Shown: in pieces, positions 8,800-17,192 of the stretch
How the letters are laid out: each line of letters opens with the position of its first letter
How positions within the stretch are numbered: position 1 is the stretch's first letter
NCBI RefSeq assembly: GCF_023954305.1
Contig: NZ_JAMLIG010000001.1
Coordinates: 2,232,001-2,296,000 of the forward strand
Length of the DNA: 64,000 nt
Source of the DNA: Mesorhizobium sp.
Lineage (GTDB): Bacteria > Pseudomonadota > Alphaproteobacteria > Rhizobiales > Rhizobiaceae
Direction: 5' to 3'
The notes under the pieces: generated by a model
What the model was told of the DNA's origin: nothing
Seen by the model: only the letters and a program-made list of their open reading frames with translations
The model's database searches: none
Program-made: the position numbers and the translations under genes

Positions 8800-9343
8800 G
8801 ATGAACCGGCGGCGTGCGATGCGGGGACTGGCCGCCCTGGCGGGTCTCGCCGTGATATCGGCCTGCACGGCGCGTCCGCTCTACAGCGACGCGGGCCTGC
8901 AGACCGGCGCGCTCGCCGGCAGCGCGGCGCGGCCGTCGATCCTGGTCAAGCCGGCGACGACGCGGGTCGGGCTCGAGGTGCGCAACCACCTCGTCTTCCT
9001 CTTGACCGGCGGCGGCAACGAACCTGCCGATGCGGCCTACACGTTCGATTCCACCGTGACGTCCGCCAGCAGCAGTACCGCAACGATCCAGCGGACCGTC
9101 GATACCGAGCCGACGTCGGGGCAAGTCACCGTGACCGCAAGCTACAGGATCATCGACAACAAGACCGGCGAGCCGGTTGCCTCGGGGACGCGCTCGATGG
9201 TCGCGTCCTACGATATCCCGCGTCAGGAGTTCGCCGCCGTGCGTGCCTTGCGGGATGCCGAGAACCGCGCCGCGCGGGAACTTGCGGAAATCCTGCGGTT
9301 GACGATCGGACAGGAGCTGGCACGGCTTCCGCCGTCATCCTGA
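8786..9343 (+). CDS. lptE: LPS-assembly lipoprotein LptE
   Basis: This 185-residue outer-membrane lipoprotein should plug the LptD channel that delivers lipopolysaccharide to the cell surface. A lipoprotein signal is clear: MNRRRAMRGLAALAGL, then the lipobox VISAC with lipidated Cys near residue 27. A conserved RPLYSD follows the lipobox, as in alphaproteobacterial LptE. The first ATG has a good ribosome-binding site (AGAGGA at 8774-8779); an ATG five codons later is possible. It overlaps leuS by 14 bp. In many alphaproteobacteria the next gene is holA, which is not found here. Confidence 0.82.
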   Translation: MSLPEMNRRRAMRGLAALAGLAVISACTARPLYSDAGLQTGALAGSAARPSILVKPATTRVGLEVRNHLVFLLTGGGNEPADAAYTFDSTVTSASSSTATIQRTVDTEPTSGQVTVTASYRIIDNKTGEPVASGTRSMVASYDIPRQEFAAVRALRDAENRAARELAEILRLTIGQELARLPPSS

Positions 9344-9449
9344 GCAATACATTCTCGGAACAGAGTCGTTTTTCCGCCGTTTTTCGCCTGCGTCATTCGC
9401 ACGTCACCGTTTTCGGCGAGAAGCTGAGGCGTCGAGAGCCGGAGGTAAC

Positions 9450-10361
9450 ATGGCGACTTCCCAGTACGGGCTCATTTCCGGCAGGCTCGAAGCGCTACGC
9501 ACGGGCGGCGACCACATCATCGACCAGCTCATTGCCGAACGGACGACGCTCATCTCGAGACATCCGCTCTGGCCGTTGATCAGGCCGCTTCTGGTCCGTT
9601 TTCTCCATTACAAACAAGCGGTTGCGATGGCCGATCAGATCGCGCGGCTGGACGGCTGGCGCGCCTTTGAGCTGATCAGCGACCTGCTTTCGCTCGATAT
9701 CACGCTCAAGGGAATGTCGAACCTTCCAGGTTCCGGCGGTTTCATCCTCGCACCGAATCACCCGACCGGCATCGCCGACGGTATCGCCATCTTCGACACG
9801 CTGAAGGCGGCGCGCCCCGACATGACCTTCTTCGCGAACCGCGACGCCCTGCGTGTCTCGCCCGGCTTCCGCGACATGATCATTCCCGTGGAATGGCGGT
9901 CCGGCGAGAAGTCCTACGGCAAGGCGCGCGATACGCTGGAGATGACGGCGCGGGCCTTCGCCGACAACCGGGCGGTGGTGCTCTTCCCCTCCGGCCGACT
10001 TGCCTACTGGAACGAAGGCAGGCTGACGGAACGGCCATGGCAGAACTCGGTCGTGTCGCTGGCGCGCCGCTACAACTATCCTGTCATCCCCACACATATC
10101 TCGGCGCGGAACTCCGGCCTGTTCTATTTCCTGTCGAAGCACTCGACCGAAATCCGCGATATGACGTTGTTCCACGAGCTTCTGAACAAGAAGGGCCAGA
10201 AGTTCGCGATCTCGATCGGCCGGCCGATCGCACCCGACCTGCTGGAGGGGGATCCGGGCGAGGTCGCCGCTGCGCTGCAGGAGCACACCGCCATCCGGAT
10301 GGCGAGTGACCCCGAGGCCGACTTCGTGCCGGCCACGCGCCTCATTCCGGACGCTGCCTGA
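9450..10361 (+). CDS. PlsC-like lysophospholipid acyltransferase
   Basis: This 303-residue protein belongs to the glycerolipid acyltransferase superfamily. The catalytic HX4D motif is visible in NHPTGIADGIA (about residues 106-116), and FPSGRLAYWNEGRLTERPW supplies the second acceptor-binding block. It probably transfers an acyl group to a lysophospholipid or related lipid at the inner membrane. The family is wide, so the acceptor is uncertain. The ATG follows GGAGGTAAC, a good ribosome-binding site. It is distinct from the second acyltransferase gene at 25029-25829. Confidence 0.75.
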   Translation: MATSQYGLISGRLEALRTGGDHIIDQLIAERTTLISRHPLWPLIRPLLVRFLHYKQAVAMADQIARLDGWRAFELISDLLSLDITLKGMSNLPGSGGFILAPNHPTGIADGIAIFDTLKAARPDMTFFANRDALRVSPGFRDMIIPVEWRSGEKSYGKARDTLEMTARAFADNRAVVLFPSGRLAYWNEGRLTERPWQNSVVSLARRYNYPVIPTHISARNSGLFYFLSKHSTEIRDMTLFHELLNKKGQKFAISIGRPIAPDLLEGDPGEVAAALQEHTAIRMASDPEADFVPATRLIPDAA

Positions 10362-10416
10362 GGCTTTCTTGCCCCGCGGAAGCCATCTATCCTGACCTTG
10401 TTCAGGAGGGTGGGTG

Positions 10417-10974
10417 ATGCAACGAATCGCAGCCGGCGTCATTTTCTGCGCGGCCTTGGCGGGTCCGGCTTTCGGCCAGGCCGTCGCGCCGGGCGAAGAG
10501 GGTGAACTGGCGAATTTCCTGAAGCCCGAGGCAGGCAAACGGATCTGCTACGCGCGGATCTACACGCCCGAGCATCTGGCGAAGCATCCGAAGCAGAAGG
10601 TGACGGAGATCGGTTTCCGGCTGGCCTACCACCGCTTCCCGCCCGACGAGTTCTATCCGCAGGGCCAGCGCAACTACTATTTCGCGCTGACGGCCAAGCG
10701 GAAGGGAAGCACCCGGCTGCTGACGGCAAGGGGCGAATGCGGCCCGAACGGCAACAGCATCGGCTGCGGCGTGGAATGCGACGGCGGCGGCGTGAGCGTC
10801 ACGCGGCGACCGGGCGACAAGATCCTGGTCAGCCTCGGCAAAGGCGGCTGGATCCGCATGAGCGAAGGCTGTGACGAGGGCGATGCGGTCGATCTCGAGG
10901 CGGGCGAGGACGACCGCGAATTCCTGTTGAGCCGGCTGCCGGATTCGGCGTGTCCGCCCTACGGCGCGTGGTAG
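10417..10974 (+). CDS. Hypothetical secreted protein
   Basis: This 185-residue protein begins with a clear signal peptide (MQRIAAGVIFCAALAG, cleavage near AFGQA). The mature part has six cysteines, two of them in the pattern SIGCGVECDGGG, and an acidic C-terminal half (LEAGEDDREFLLSRLPDSACPPYG). I do not recognise a named family. The ATG at 10417 has an ideal AGGAGG seven bases upstream; an in-frame GTG precedes it directly. It lies 55 bp after the acyltransferase and may share its transcript. Confidence 0.75.
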   Translation: MQRIAAGVIFCAALAGPAFGQAVAPGEEGELANFLKPEAGKRICYARIYTPEHLAKHPKQKVTEIGFRLAYHRFPPDEFYPQGQRNYYFALTAKRKGSTRLLTARGECGPNGNSIGCGVECDGGGVSVTRRPGDKILVSLGKGGWIRMSEGCDEGDAVDLEAGEDDREFLLSRLPDSACPPYGAW

Positions 10975-10996
10975 GGACGCCGAGTCGGCTCGGAGA

Positions 10997-11806
10997 TCAG
11001 ACGAAGGCGACGTCCATGCCGGGCAGATCGTAGTTGCCGACGATCGTCTGCCAGCGCTGTCCCGGCGCGATCGGAAGAGCGCGCGTGATGGTCCCGGTGG
11101 AGATCATGTCGCCGGCGCGGACGGGAGGCTCGTGCCGGTCCTCGGCGAGTGCTGCGACGAGGTGCGCGAGCGCCTGCACGGGGCCGTCCAGCACGTTGGT
11201 GCCGAGACCCCGGTCCATCTCCACGCCGTCTCTGCGCAGGGAGATTGTCAATCCCGCAAGCGCCGGCGGCAACGCGGAACGGCTCGCATAGGGTACAGGG
11301 CGGCGAGGTCCCAGGAGGAGCATCCCGTGAAGCGCTCCGTCAGCGATGCAGTCCGGCGCGCGGAAACGCCAGTCGGGAAAGACCGACTGCACGATCTCGA
11401 ACCCGTGCGCGACCCAGCCGATCCGCTCGACGATCCGCGCCGCATCCATGCCCGGCTCGAGGTTGTCTTCCAGGCCGATCACGATCTCGGGTTCAATGCG
11501 CGGTTGGGGCAGGTGCCCGATCGACACCTCCTGGCCGGCCACGACATCGTGGACGGTCGCGTCCCACATGTCGCCCCAGATCGGCGCCCAGACATTGTAT
11601 TCCGGCCAGATGCTGCGATTGGTGAAGCCGATCTTGCGACCAACCTTGCGCAGGCCGCGAGCCTCGCGCAGGCGGGCCAGCTCGCGGGCAGCGGCCTGCG
11701 CCCGGCGGGCGTCGAGCCCGCCGTCGCGGCCGGTGAAGGGCGCGATCTGGCGCTGTTCGTCCAGTGCCGACAGAACCTCACGGGCGATGTCGGCGACCGG
11801 TCGCAC
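10997..11806 (-). CDS. 2-keto-4-pentenoate hydratase family protein (FAH superfamily)
   Basis: This 269-residue protein belongs to the hydratase branch of the fumarylacetoacetase superfamily, acting on 2-hydroxy-dienoate or related keto acids. It has the family N-terminus with RKVGRKIGFTNRSIWPEYNVWAPIWGDMW spread over residues 52-80, the metal motif in PRIEPEIVIGLED, and a C-terminal TGTITRALPIAPGQRW. The start is GTG at 11804-11806, six bases after the stop of the aldolase gene, so both are in one minus-strand operon. The aromatic-degradation neighbours usual for MhpD are absent, so its substrate is open. Confidence 0.8.
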   Translation of the reverse strand: MRPVADIAREVLSALDEQRQIAPFTGRDGGLDARRAQAAARELARLREARGLRKVGRKIGFTNRSIWPEYNVWAPIWGDMWDATVHDVVAGQEVSIGHLPQPRIEPEIVIGLEDNLEPGMDAARIVERIGWVAHGFEIVQSVFPDWRFRAPDCIADGALHGMLLLGPRRPVPYASRSALPPALAGLTISLRRDGVEMDRGLGTNVLDGPVQALAHLVAALAEDRHEPPVRAGDMISTGTITRALPIAPGQRWQTIVGNYDLPGMDVAFV

Positions 11807-11812
11807 GGGGCG

Positions 11813-12469
11813 TCAGCCGATCTTCTGGCCGGTCTTGGCCCAGTCGGCGAGGAACTGCTCGAGGCCCTTGTCGGTCAACGGATGCTTGACGAGTGCCTTG
11901 AGGACGGCGGGCGGGGCCGTGACGACATCGGCGCCGATGAGAGCCGACTGCTTGATGTGGTTCACGGTGCGGGCGGACGCGGCGAGGATCTCGGTGTCGA
12001 AGCCGTAATTGTCGTAGATGTGGCGGATCTCGGCGATCAGCTCCATGCCGTCGAGGCCGATGTCGTCGATGCGGCCGATGAAGGGCGAGATGAACGAGGC
12101 GCCGGCCTTGGCCGCCAAAAGCGCCTGGTTGGCCGAGAAGCAGAGGGTGACGTTGACCATCCGGTCCATCTGCGTGCGGATCGCCTTGCAGGCCTTGAGA
12201 CCGTCGAGCGTCAGCGGCACCTTGATGCAGACATTGTCGGCCAGCTTCGCCAGCGTCTCCGCCTCGCGCATCATTTCCTTGAACTCCGTCGCGACGACCT
12301 CGGCGGAAACCGGACCCTCGACGATCGAGCAGATCTCCTTCGTGACGTCCGAGATCGAGCCGCCTGATTTCAGGATCAGCGACGGGTTGGTGGTCACGCC
12401 GTCGACCAGGCCGAGATCGTTCAGCTCGCGGATTTCCTTCACGTCGGCGGTGTCGACAAAGAACTTCAT
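11813..12469 (-). CDS. Transaldolase-family protein (short TalC/FSA type)
   Basis: This 218-residue protein is a short transaldolase/fructose-6-phosphate aldolase. It has the N-terminus MKFFVDTADVKEIRELNDLG, the motif DGVTTNPSLI, and the Schiff-base lysine in VCIKVPLT near residue 85. The C-terminal block LADWAKTGQKI is usual for this group. Its role is sugar-phosphate interconversion in the pentose phosphate pathway. I chose the ATG at 12467-12469 because AAGGAGA lies five to twelve bases upstream. It is divergent from priA, a pairing common in rhizobia. Confidence 0.9.
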   Translation of the reverse strand: MKFFVDTADVKEIRELNDLGLVDGVTTNPSLILKSGGSISDVTKEICSIVEGPVSAEVVATEFKEMMREAETLAKLADNVCIKVPLTLDGLKACKAIRTQMDRMVNVTLCFSANQALLAAKAGASFISPFIGRIDDIGLDGMELIAEIRHIYDNYGFDTEILAASARTVNHIKQSALIGADVVTAPPAVLKALVKHPLTDKGLEQFLADWAKTGQKIG

Positions 12470-12574
12470 GGGCGTCTCCTTCAATTCCTCGCCGGCAGGT
12501 CGCGGCGTCGGGCGGGGCTGCCCGCCTTCGATCGGCCTTTGCTCTAGCCGAAACTCAATGCAAGGTCACGCGCC

Positions 12575-14758
12575 ATGAACAGAGATTCGCCACGACCGAG
12601 AACGGCGGCGGTGCTCGTGCCGATGCCGGCCGAGCGGCCGTACACCTATGCCGTGCCAGACGGCATGCAGGTCGGGCCCGGATCGATCGTGCAGGTGCCG
12701 CTGGGTCCGCGCGAGGTGGCCGGCGTGGTCTGGGACGCCGACCCCGGCAGCGTCGATCCGAGAAAGCTGAGGCCGATCACGAGGGCCTTCGACTGCCCGC
12801 CTCTGTCGAAGGACATGCGCCGCTTCATCGACTGGGTGGCAGACTACACGCTGTCGCCGCCCGGGCTTGCCGCACGGATGGCGCTGCGCGCACCGGCGGC
12901 GTTCGATCCGGAGCCGTGGATCGAGGGTCTGAAGCCGACGGGAAACGCGCCGGACCGGATGACCGATGCTCGGCGGCGGGTGATGGAACTGATCGGCGAC
13001 GGGTTCGCCTGGACAAAGTCGGGACTGGCGCATGCCGCGGGCGTGACGGGCGCGGTGATCGACGGCATGCGGGCGCAGGGCTGTTTCGAGGACACGCTTT
13101 TGCCGCCGCGCCCCGTGGTGGCACCGCCCGACCCGGCCTATGGCGGCCAAGACCTCAATCCGGACCAGCAGGCGGCGGCGGAGCGGCTCGCCGCGTCGGT
13201 CAGGGCCGGGGGCTATTCGGTGACGCTCCTCGACGGCGTCACCGGATCGGGCAAGACCGAGGTCTATTTCGAGGCGATCGCGGCGGCGGTGGAGGCCGGA
13301 CGGCAGGTGCTCGTGCTTCTGCCCGAGATCGCGCTGACGCATGCCTTCCTCGAACGTTTCCAGCAGCGTTTCGGCGCCAAGCCGGCGGAATGGCATTCGG
13401 ACCTCGCGCCGCGGATGCGCGAGCGGGTCTGGCGGCAGGTGGCGGAGGGGCAGGTTCGGGTGGTGGCCGGCGCGCGCTCGGCGCTGTTCCTGCCGTTCAA
13501 CGAACTCGGCCTGATCGTCGTCGACGAGGAACACGATCCCGCCTTCAAGCAGGAGGACCGCGTCTTCTACAATGCGCGCGACATGGCGGTGGTGCGCGGG
13601 CATATCGGCAATTTCCCGGTGATCCTGTCGTCGGCCACGCCGTCGGTCGAGACGCGGGTCAACGCGCAGACCGGGCGCTATGCGCGCGTGGCGCTGCCGT
13701 CGCGCTATGCCGAAGCGGCGCTGCCGGAGCTCGCCGCCATCGACCTCAGGCGCCATCCGCCGGCGCGGGGCGGCTTCCTGTCGCCGCCGCTGATCGAGGC
13801 AATCCGGAAGACGCTGGAGAAAGAGGAGCAGTCGCTCTTGTTCCTCAACCGGCGCGGCTATGCGCCGCTGACGCTGTGCCGGGTCTGCGGCCACCGCTTC
13901 CAGTGCCCCGACTGCTCGTCCTGGCTGGTCGAGCACCGGTTCCGCGGCCAGCTCGTCTGCCACCAATGCGGCCATACCGAGAAGAAGCCCGAGGCCTGTC
14001 CCGAATGCGGCACGCTCGACCATCTCGTCGCCTGCGGGCCCGGCGTCGAGCGGATCGCCGAGGAGGTGGTGGCGCATTTCCCCGATGCGCGCACGATCGT
14101 GCTGTCGTCGGACCTCGTCGGCGGGGTGAGGCGGCTGAGACTCGAACTGGAGGCAGTGGCGAAGGGCGAGGCCGACATCGTCATCGGCACGCAGCTCGTG
14201 GCCAAGGGACACAATTTCCCGAACATGACGCTGGTCGGCGTGGTCGACGCCGATATCGGGCTCGCCAACGGCGACCCGCGGGCGGCGGAGCGAACGTTCC
14301 AGCTGCTCAGTCAGGTCACCGGCCGCGCCGGGCGCACCGGCAAGAAGAGCCGCGGCCTGCTGCAGACCTACCAGCCCGACCATCCCGTGATGCGGGCGAT
14401 CGTCTCGGGCGACGCGGAGAGCTTCTACGAACGCGAGATCGCCGAGCGCGAGCGCGCCGGCCTGCCGCCCTTCGGCCGGCTTGCCGGCATTATCGTCAGC
14501 GCGGCCAGCCGGGCGGAGGCGGAAAGCCATGCGCGTGGGCTGCGGCGGGCCGCGCCCGAGGCAGCGGACATCCACGTGCTGGGTCCGGCCGAGGCACCGC
14601 TGGCGCTCGTCGGAGGCAGGCATCGCTTCAGGTTGCTGGTGCAGGGCGAGCGGAAGTCGCACCTCCAGGGCTTCGTGCGCACAATGCTCGCCGACGGGCC
14701 GAAGGTGCGGGGGAGTGTGAGGGTGGCGGTGGATATCGACCCGCAGAGTTTCCTGTGA
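12575..14758 (+). CDS. priA: Primosomal protein N' (replication restart helicase)
   Basis: This 727-residue superfamily 2 helicase restarts replication at stalled forks. Visible features in order are an N-terminal DNA-binding domain beginning at VLVPMPAERPYTYAVP, Walker A GVTGSGKTEVYF at about 221, the DEEHD box at 317, a zinc-binding region with paired cysteines (CRVCGHRFQCPDC, CHQCGH, CPECG) near residues 434-480, and the helicase motif QVTGRAGR. Length is normal. It is transcribed away from the transaldolase gene and converges with a VapC-type gene three bases downstream. Confidence 0.97.
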   Translation: MNRDSPRPRTAAVLVPMPAERPYTYAVPDGMQVGPGSIVQVPLGPREVAGVVWDADPGSVDPRKLRPITRAFDCPPLSKDMRRFIDWVADYTLSPPGLAARMALRAPAAFDPEPWIEGLKPTGNAPDRMTDARRRVMELIGDGFAWTKSGLAHAAGVTGAVIDGMRAQGCFEDTLLPPRPVVAPPDPAYGGQDLNPDQQAAAERLAASVRAGGYSVTLLDGVTGSGKTEVYFEAIAAAVEAGRQVLVLLPEIALTHAFLERFQQRFGAKPAEWHSDLAPRMRERVWRQVAEGQVRVVAGARSALFLPFNELGLIVVDEEHDPAFKQEDRVFYNARDMAVVRGHIGNFPVILSSATPSVETRVNAQTGRYARVALPSRYAEAALPELAAIDLRRHPPARGGFLSPPLIEAIRKTLEKEEQSLLFLNRRGYAPLTLCRVCGHRFQCPDCSSWLVEHRFRGQLVCHQCGHTEKKPEACPECGTLDHLVACGPGVERIAEEVVAHFPDARTIVLSSDLVGGVRRLRLELEAVAKGEADIVIGTQLVAKGHNFPNMTLVGVVDADIGLANGDPRAAERTFQLLSQVTGRAGRTGKKSRGLLQTYQPDHPVMRAIVSGDAESFYEREIAERERAGLPPFGRLAGIIVSAASRAEAESHARGLRRAAPEAADIHVLGPAEAPLALVGGRHRFRLLVQGERKSHLQGFVRTMLADGPKVRGSVRVAVDIDPQSFL

Positions 14759-14761
14759 GAT

Positions 14762-15214
14762 TCAGGTAGGCAATACGCCCGCGTTCGGATTGATCACGGC
14801 GATCGGCATATCGACGAAGTGCCGATCGTTCGCGGTGAGCAGCGTAAGACCATGTAAGTTTGCCGTGGCGCCGATGACTACGTCGGCCATTCCAGGGTTG
14901 CGCCCGATCGCGGTTAACGCGTCATCGAGTCTCCCAGCCGCCCGTGCGATCTTCTCGTCGACGTCGATCAGCTTGCCGGCGAAGACCGCGACGAGAGTGT
15001 CGAGCCAAGACCGCAATTCGGCCGCGCGGGCAATACCTCCCATGCGGTGGAGCTTGGCAATCCCGCGTTCGAGTTCGGCAAGCGCCATTGCCGGTATATA
15101 TAGCCGACCCAGCGCACCCTGCTCTTCGAGCCATTGCGCGAAGGCCGACGAGACTAGGCGTCGCCCGGGACTCGTCAGCGATATGACCGACGTGTCGACG
15201 AGATAACCGTTCAA
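14762..15214 (-). CDS. VapC-type toxin, PIN-domain ribonuclease (second module)
   Basis: This 150-residue PIN-domain protein is the likely toxin of a second toxin-antitoxin pair. The acidic metal residues are seen in YLVDTSVISL, LAELERGI, and NPGMADVVIGATANLHGLTLLTANDRHF. It overlaps the antitoxin stop by four bases (ATGA). The sequence differs considerably from the first VapC-like protein, so this is not a recent duplication. The gene ends three bases from the priA stop, in convergent orientation. Confidence 0.9.
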   Translation of the reverse strand: MNGYLVDTSVISLTSPGRRLVSSAFAQWLEEQGALGRLYIPAMALAELERGIAKLHRMGGIARAAELRSWLDTLVAVFAGKLIDVDEKIARAAGRLDDALTAIGRNPGMADVVIGATANLHGLTLLTANDRHFVDMPIAVINPNAGVLPT

Positions 15215-15453
15215 AGGTCGACATCTCGCATAGGCGTCGTGTCACGCTCCAGCTCCAAACCGCCCGGGAAGGTCAACAGGAATTCTCCCAGATTGGGCGC
15301 CTTGGACGGATAGAGCTTCCGTGCCTCTTCGATCGGAACAACCATGGCGGTCGCTTTGCCATGCTTCGTAATGATCGTCGGTTCACCCTTCTCAGCGGCC
15401 AGGACTATCGCCGACAGGCCGGCTTTCGCTTCGCGGAGTTGCATTGTCTTCAC
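15211..15453 (-). CDS. Phd-family antitoxin (second module)
   Basis: This 80-residue protein has the Phd fold signature MQLREAKAGLSAIVLAAEKG and TIITKHGKATAMVVPIEEA, then a short C-terminal tail for toxin binding. The start is GTG at 15451-15453, four bases after a perfect AAGGAGGT; an ATG three codons later is an alternative. It precedes and overlaps the PIN-domain gene. A weak dyad (CTCAT at 15471-15475 and ATGAG at 15487-15491) upstream could be its operator. Confidence 0.87.
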   Translation of the reverse strand: MKTMQLREAKAGLSAIVLAAEKGEPTIITKHGKATAMVVPIEEARKLYPSKAPNLGEFLLTFPGGLELERDTTPMRDVDL

Positions 15454-15536
15454 ATGGACCTCCTTGTGGTCTCATGTAGTCACAATATGAGTTGGTCCGG
15501 GCGGACGCAAGAACGAAGTTGCCGGCGTCAGCGTGG

Positions 15537-15989
15537 CTACTGCCTCTCCAGAAGCCGACGCAGAGCCGCCAGGGTGCGCGTTGCCTCCAGAGTGTCGACG
15601 CCGGTGAGTTTCTCGGCGATCCCCTCGGTCCAGGGAATACGCCTTTCCTCGACCTGGGCATGGAGGTGCTTGCCCTTCTCGGTCGGCACAACGAACGGCG
15701 AGCGCTTGTGGTCCGGATTGGGCGCGTATCCGAGTATGTCGTCGCGACACATCTCGTTCACCAGCCGCTGAATGGACTGACGCGACTGGCCGAGGATGCG
15801 CGCGAGGTCAGAGACCGTGCAGCGGGCGTGGCTCGCTGCCAGGGTGCCGAGGACCTGCCAGCGGGCACTGCTGAGGCCAAGGTCCGCCATGAGCCCGTCT
15901 CCAGCGGCGATGAGCCGGCCATGGAGGCGCAACACCTCGTAAATCAGCGTTCCGGAGGCCAGCCCATGAGGGGTCGGTACGTTTCTCAT
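15537..15989 (-). CDS. MarR-family transcriptional regulator
   Basis: This 150-residue winged-helix protein is a dimeric repressor. The helix-turn-helix region is visible in CTVSDLARILGQSRQSIQRLVNEMCRDDIL, with the wing in PNPDHKRSPFVVPTEKGKHL. It is divergent from a small monooxygenase-like gene, and the 75 bases between the two starts contain two related palindromes, so it probably represses both genes. The inducer is unknown. The start has only a weak ribosome-binding site. Confidence 0.9.
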   Translation of the reverse strand: MRNVPTPHGLASGTLIYEVLRLHGRLIAAGDGLMADLGLSSARWQVLGTLAASHARCTVSDLARILGQSRQSIQRLVNEMCRDDILGYAPNPDHKRSPFVVPTEKGKHLHAQVEERRIPWTEGIAEKLTGVDTLEATRTLAALRRLLERQ

Positions 15990-16006
15990 GTGCGGCGAAT
16001 ATCATG

Positions 16007-16051
16007 TTGACAATATGTTGTCATTCCCCTAATTGTCAACATGTTGTCAAT
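16007..16051. promoter_or_regulatory. Tandem MarR operators
   Basis: Two related dyads lie between the divergent MarR and monooxygenase genes. The first, 16008-16023, is a perfect TGACAA-N4-TTGTCA inverted repeat. The second, 16032-16051, is a 20-bp near-palindrome around CAACATGTTG with one mismatched pair. Their centres are 26 bp apart. AT-rich dyads of this size are typical MarR sites. Both overlap the probable promoters. Confidence 0.7.
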
Positions 16052-16064
16052 CTGGAGCAGACCG

Positions 16065-16403
16065 ATGTCGTTCGCTACCCCGCAAGCCGCGCTTTTCCGT
16101 ATCGACAAGTTCGTCGTTCCAATCGCATCGCTCGGCGAGTTCGCGGCCCTGGTCGGGCGCACCCACGAAATCCTCCAGAGGCAGGACGGCTTCGTCCGCG
16201 ACCTGGTTCTTGAACAGATCTCGGGGCCCGGCGAGTTCAACATTGTCACCCTCGTCGAATGGGCGGACGATCGAACCTATCAGGCGGCAGTCGGAGCCAT
16301 CGCACGTTTCCACGAAGAGATCGGCTTCGACCGGCGCGCGACGGTGAACCGGCTTGGTGTCCGGGCCGATCTAGGCCTCTATCGGGAGAAGTTGCGCGGC
16401 TGA
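16065..16403 (+). CDS. Antibiotic-biosynthesis-monooxygenase (ABM) fold protein
   Basis: This 112-residue protein has a dimeric ferredoxin-like fold, with the pattern FRIDKFVVPIASLGEFAALV, then QDGFVRDLVLEQ and NIVTLVEWADDRTYQAAV. Such proteins oxidise quinone- or haem-like small molecules, or are simply quinol-binding. I chose the ATG at 16065 because GGAG lies seven bases upstream; the earlier in-frame ATG at 16041 falls inside the second MarR operator. Control by the divergent MarR protein suggests induction by a small toxic compound. Confidence 0.75.
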   Translation: MSFATPQAALFRIDKFVVPIASLGEFAALVGRTHEILQRQDGFVRDLVLEQISGPGEFNIVTLVEWADDRTYQAAVGAIARFHEEIGFDRRATVNRLGVRADLGLYREKLRG

Positions 16404-16467
16404 TCGAAGCCGGCGTCGCAGGGGACGGCTTTGCAGGACACCGTGCTCGTCGCGCTCCCTTCGCCAA

Positions 16468-16554
16468 GGCACGACGCACGACCACGCGCCCAGCGACGCC
16501 GGCTTTACTGCTCCCACGTTCGAAGAGTATCTGAAGAAGCACCGGATGGACTGA
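16468..16554 (+). pseudogene. Possible remnant of a small gene
   Basis: A frame ending at the TGA at 16552-16554 reads as a sensible C-terminal peptide, HDHAPSDAGFTAPTFEEYL followed by KKHRMD. No start codon with a ribosome-binding site opens this frame upstream; the preceding coding-like stretch is in another frame. It may be the frameshifted tail of a decayed gene. The evidence is weak and I cannot name a family. Confidence 0.25.
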
Positions 16555-16570
16555 CCGGCGGAGGATCACG

Positions 16571-16966
16571 ATGGAATTCGCATTTCCCTGGCCATTCAGC
16601 CAAGGCGAGTGGCTGGCGTGGTCATCGGCGGCAGTCACCGTCCTGTTCGGCCTCATCCTGTTCTTCGCGCCCGGCCTGTCGCTGCGCCTGTTGCGCCTGC
16701 AGACCACGCCGGAGCATCCGGAAGCGCTGGCGGAATCGCGCGCGACGATGTCGGGCTTCTATCTCGGCCTGGGGCTCACCTGTATCCTCTTCGCCCAGCC
16801 GATGCTCTATATCGCCCTCGGCATCTCCTGGGCGCTGACCGCGTTCGGACGCATCGTCTCGATGATGTCCGACCGGGGCAACACGCTCTACAACTGGGTT
16901 TCCTTCGCGGTGGAGATCGTGCTCGCGGCGCTGCCGCTCGCCTTTGCCTTCGGGCTCGTTCCCTGA
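16571..16966 (+). CDS. Small integral membrane protein, DUF4345-like
   Basis: This 131-residue protein has four hydrophobic segments (about residues 17-37, 62-80, 80-95 and 108-129). A conserved-looking loop, ATMSGFYLGLGLTCILFAQP, and the later WALTAFGRIVSMMSDRG resemble DUF4345 membrane proteins, whose function is unknown. A GGAGGATCACG stretch before the ATG gives a clear ribosome-binding site. It is the last gene before the ATP synthase operon. Confidence 0.7.
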   Translation: MEFAFPWPFSQGEWLAWSSAAVTVLFGLILFFAPGLSLRLLRLQTTPEHPEALAESRATMSGFYLGLGLTCILFAQPMLYIALGISWALTAFGRIVSMMSDRGNTLYNWVSFAVEIVLAALPLAFAFGLVP

Positions 16967-17026
16967 GCTTCTGCGAATGTAGGGCATCTGCGACAAAACT
17001 GCCGCGAAACCACGCGCCGCGGCGTG

Positions 17027-17055
17027 TTGCGACTCCGGAAGGCCTGTGCTAGACG
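17027..17055 (+). promoter_or_regulatory. Possible promoter of the atpHAGDC operon
   Basis: TTGCGA at 17027-17032 and TAGACG at 17050-17055 are separated by 17 bases and resemble a weak sigma-70 promoter. The long leader after it contains a perfect 5-bp stem around a run of A (17101-17115) and a dyad GAGTGT-C-ACACTC (17135-17147). These match by eye only. Confidence 0.3.
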
Positions 17056-17192
17056 GCAATCGACTTTTGGCCGGGGGATGCGGCAAGGCCACGCTTCCGG
17101 GTTGAAAAAATCAACAAGGCCAATGATTTAGCCAGAGTGTCACACTCCAGCGTAAAATCCTTGCGCCGCTCAGGCTAGAGAAAAGACGATCT

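Noticed and set aside
5914..8868. A 984-codon open frame on the minus strand across leuS
   Set aside because: It lies opposite a full-length leuS with all catalytic motifs, and its translation has no recognisable domain and heavy Arg/His bias.
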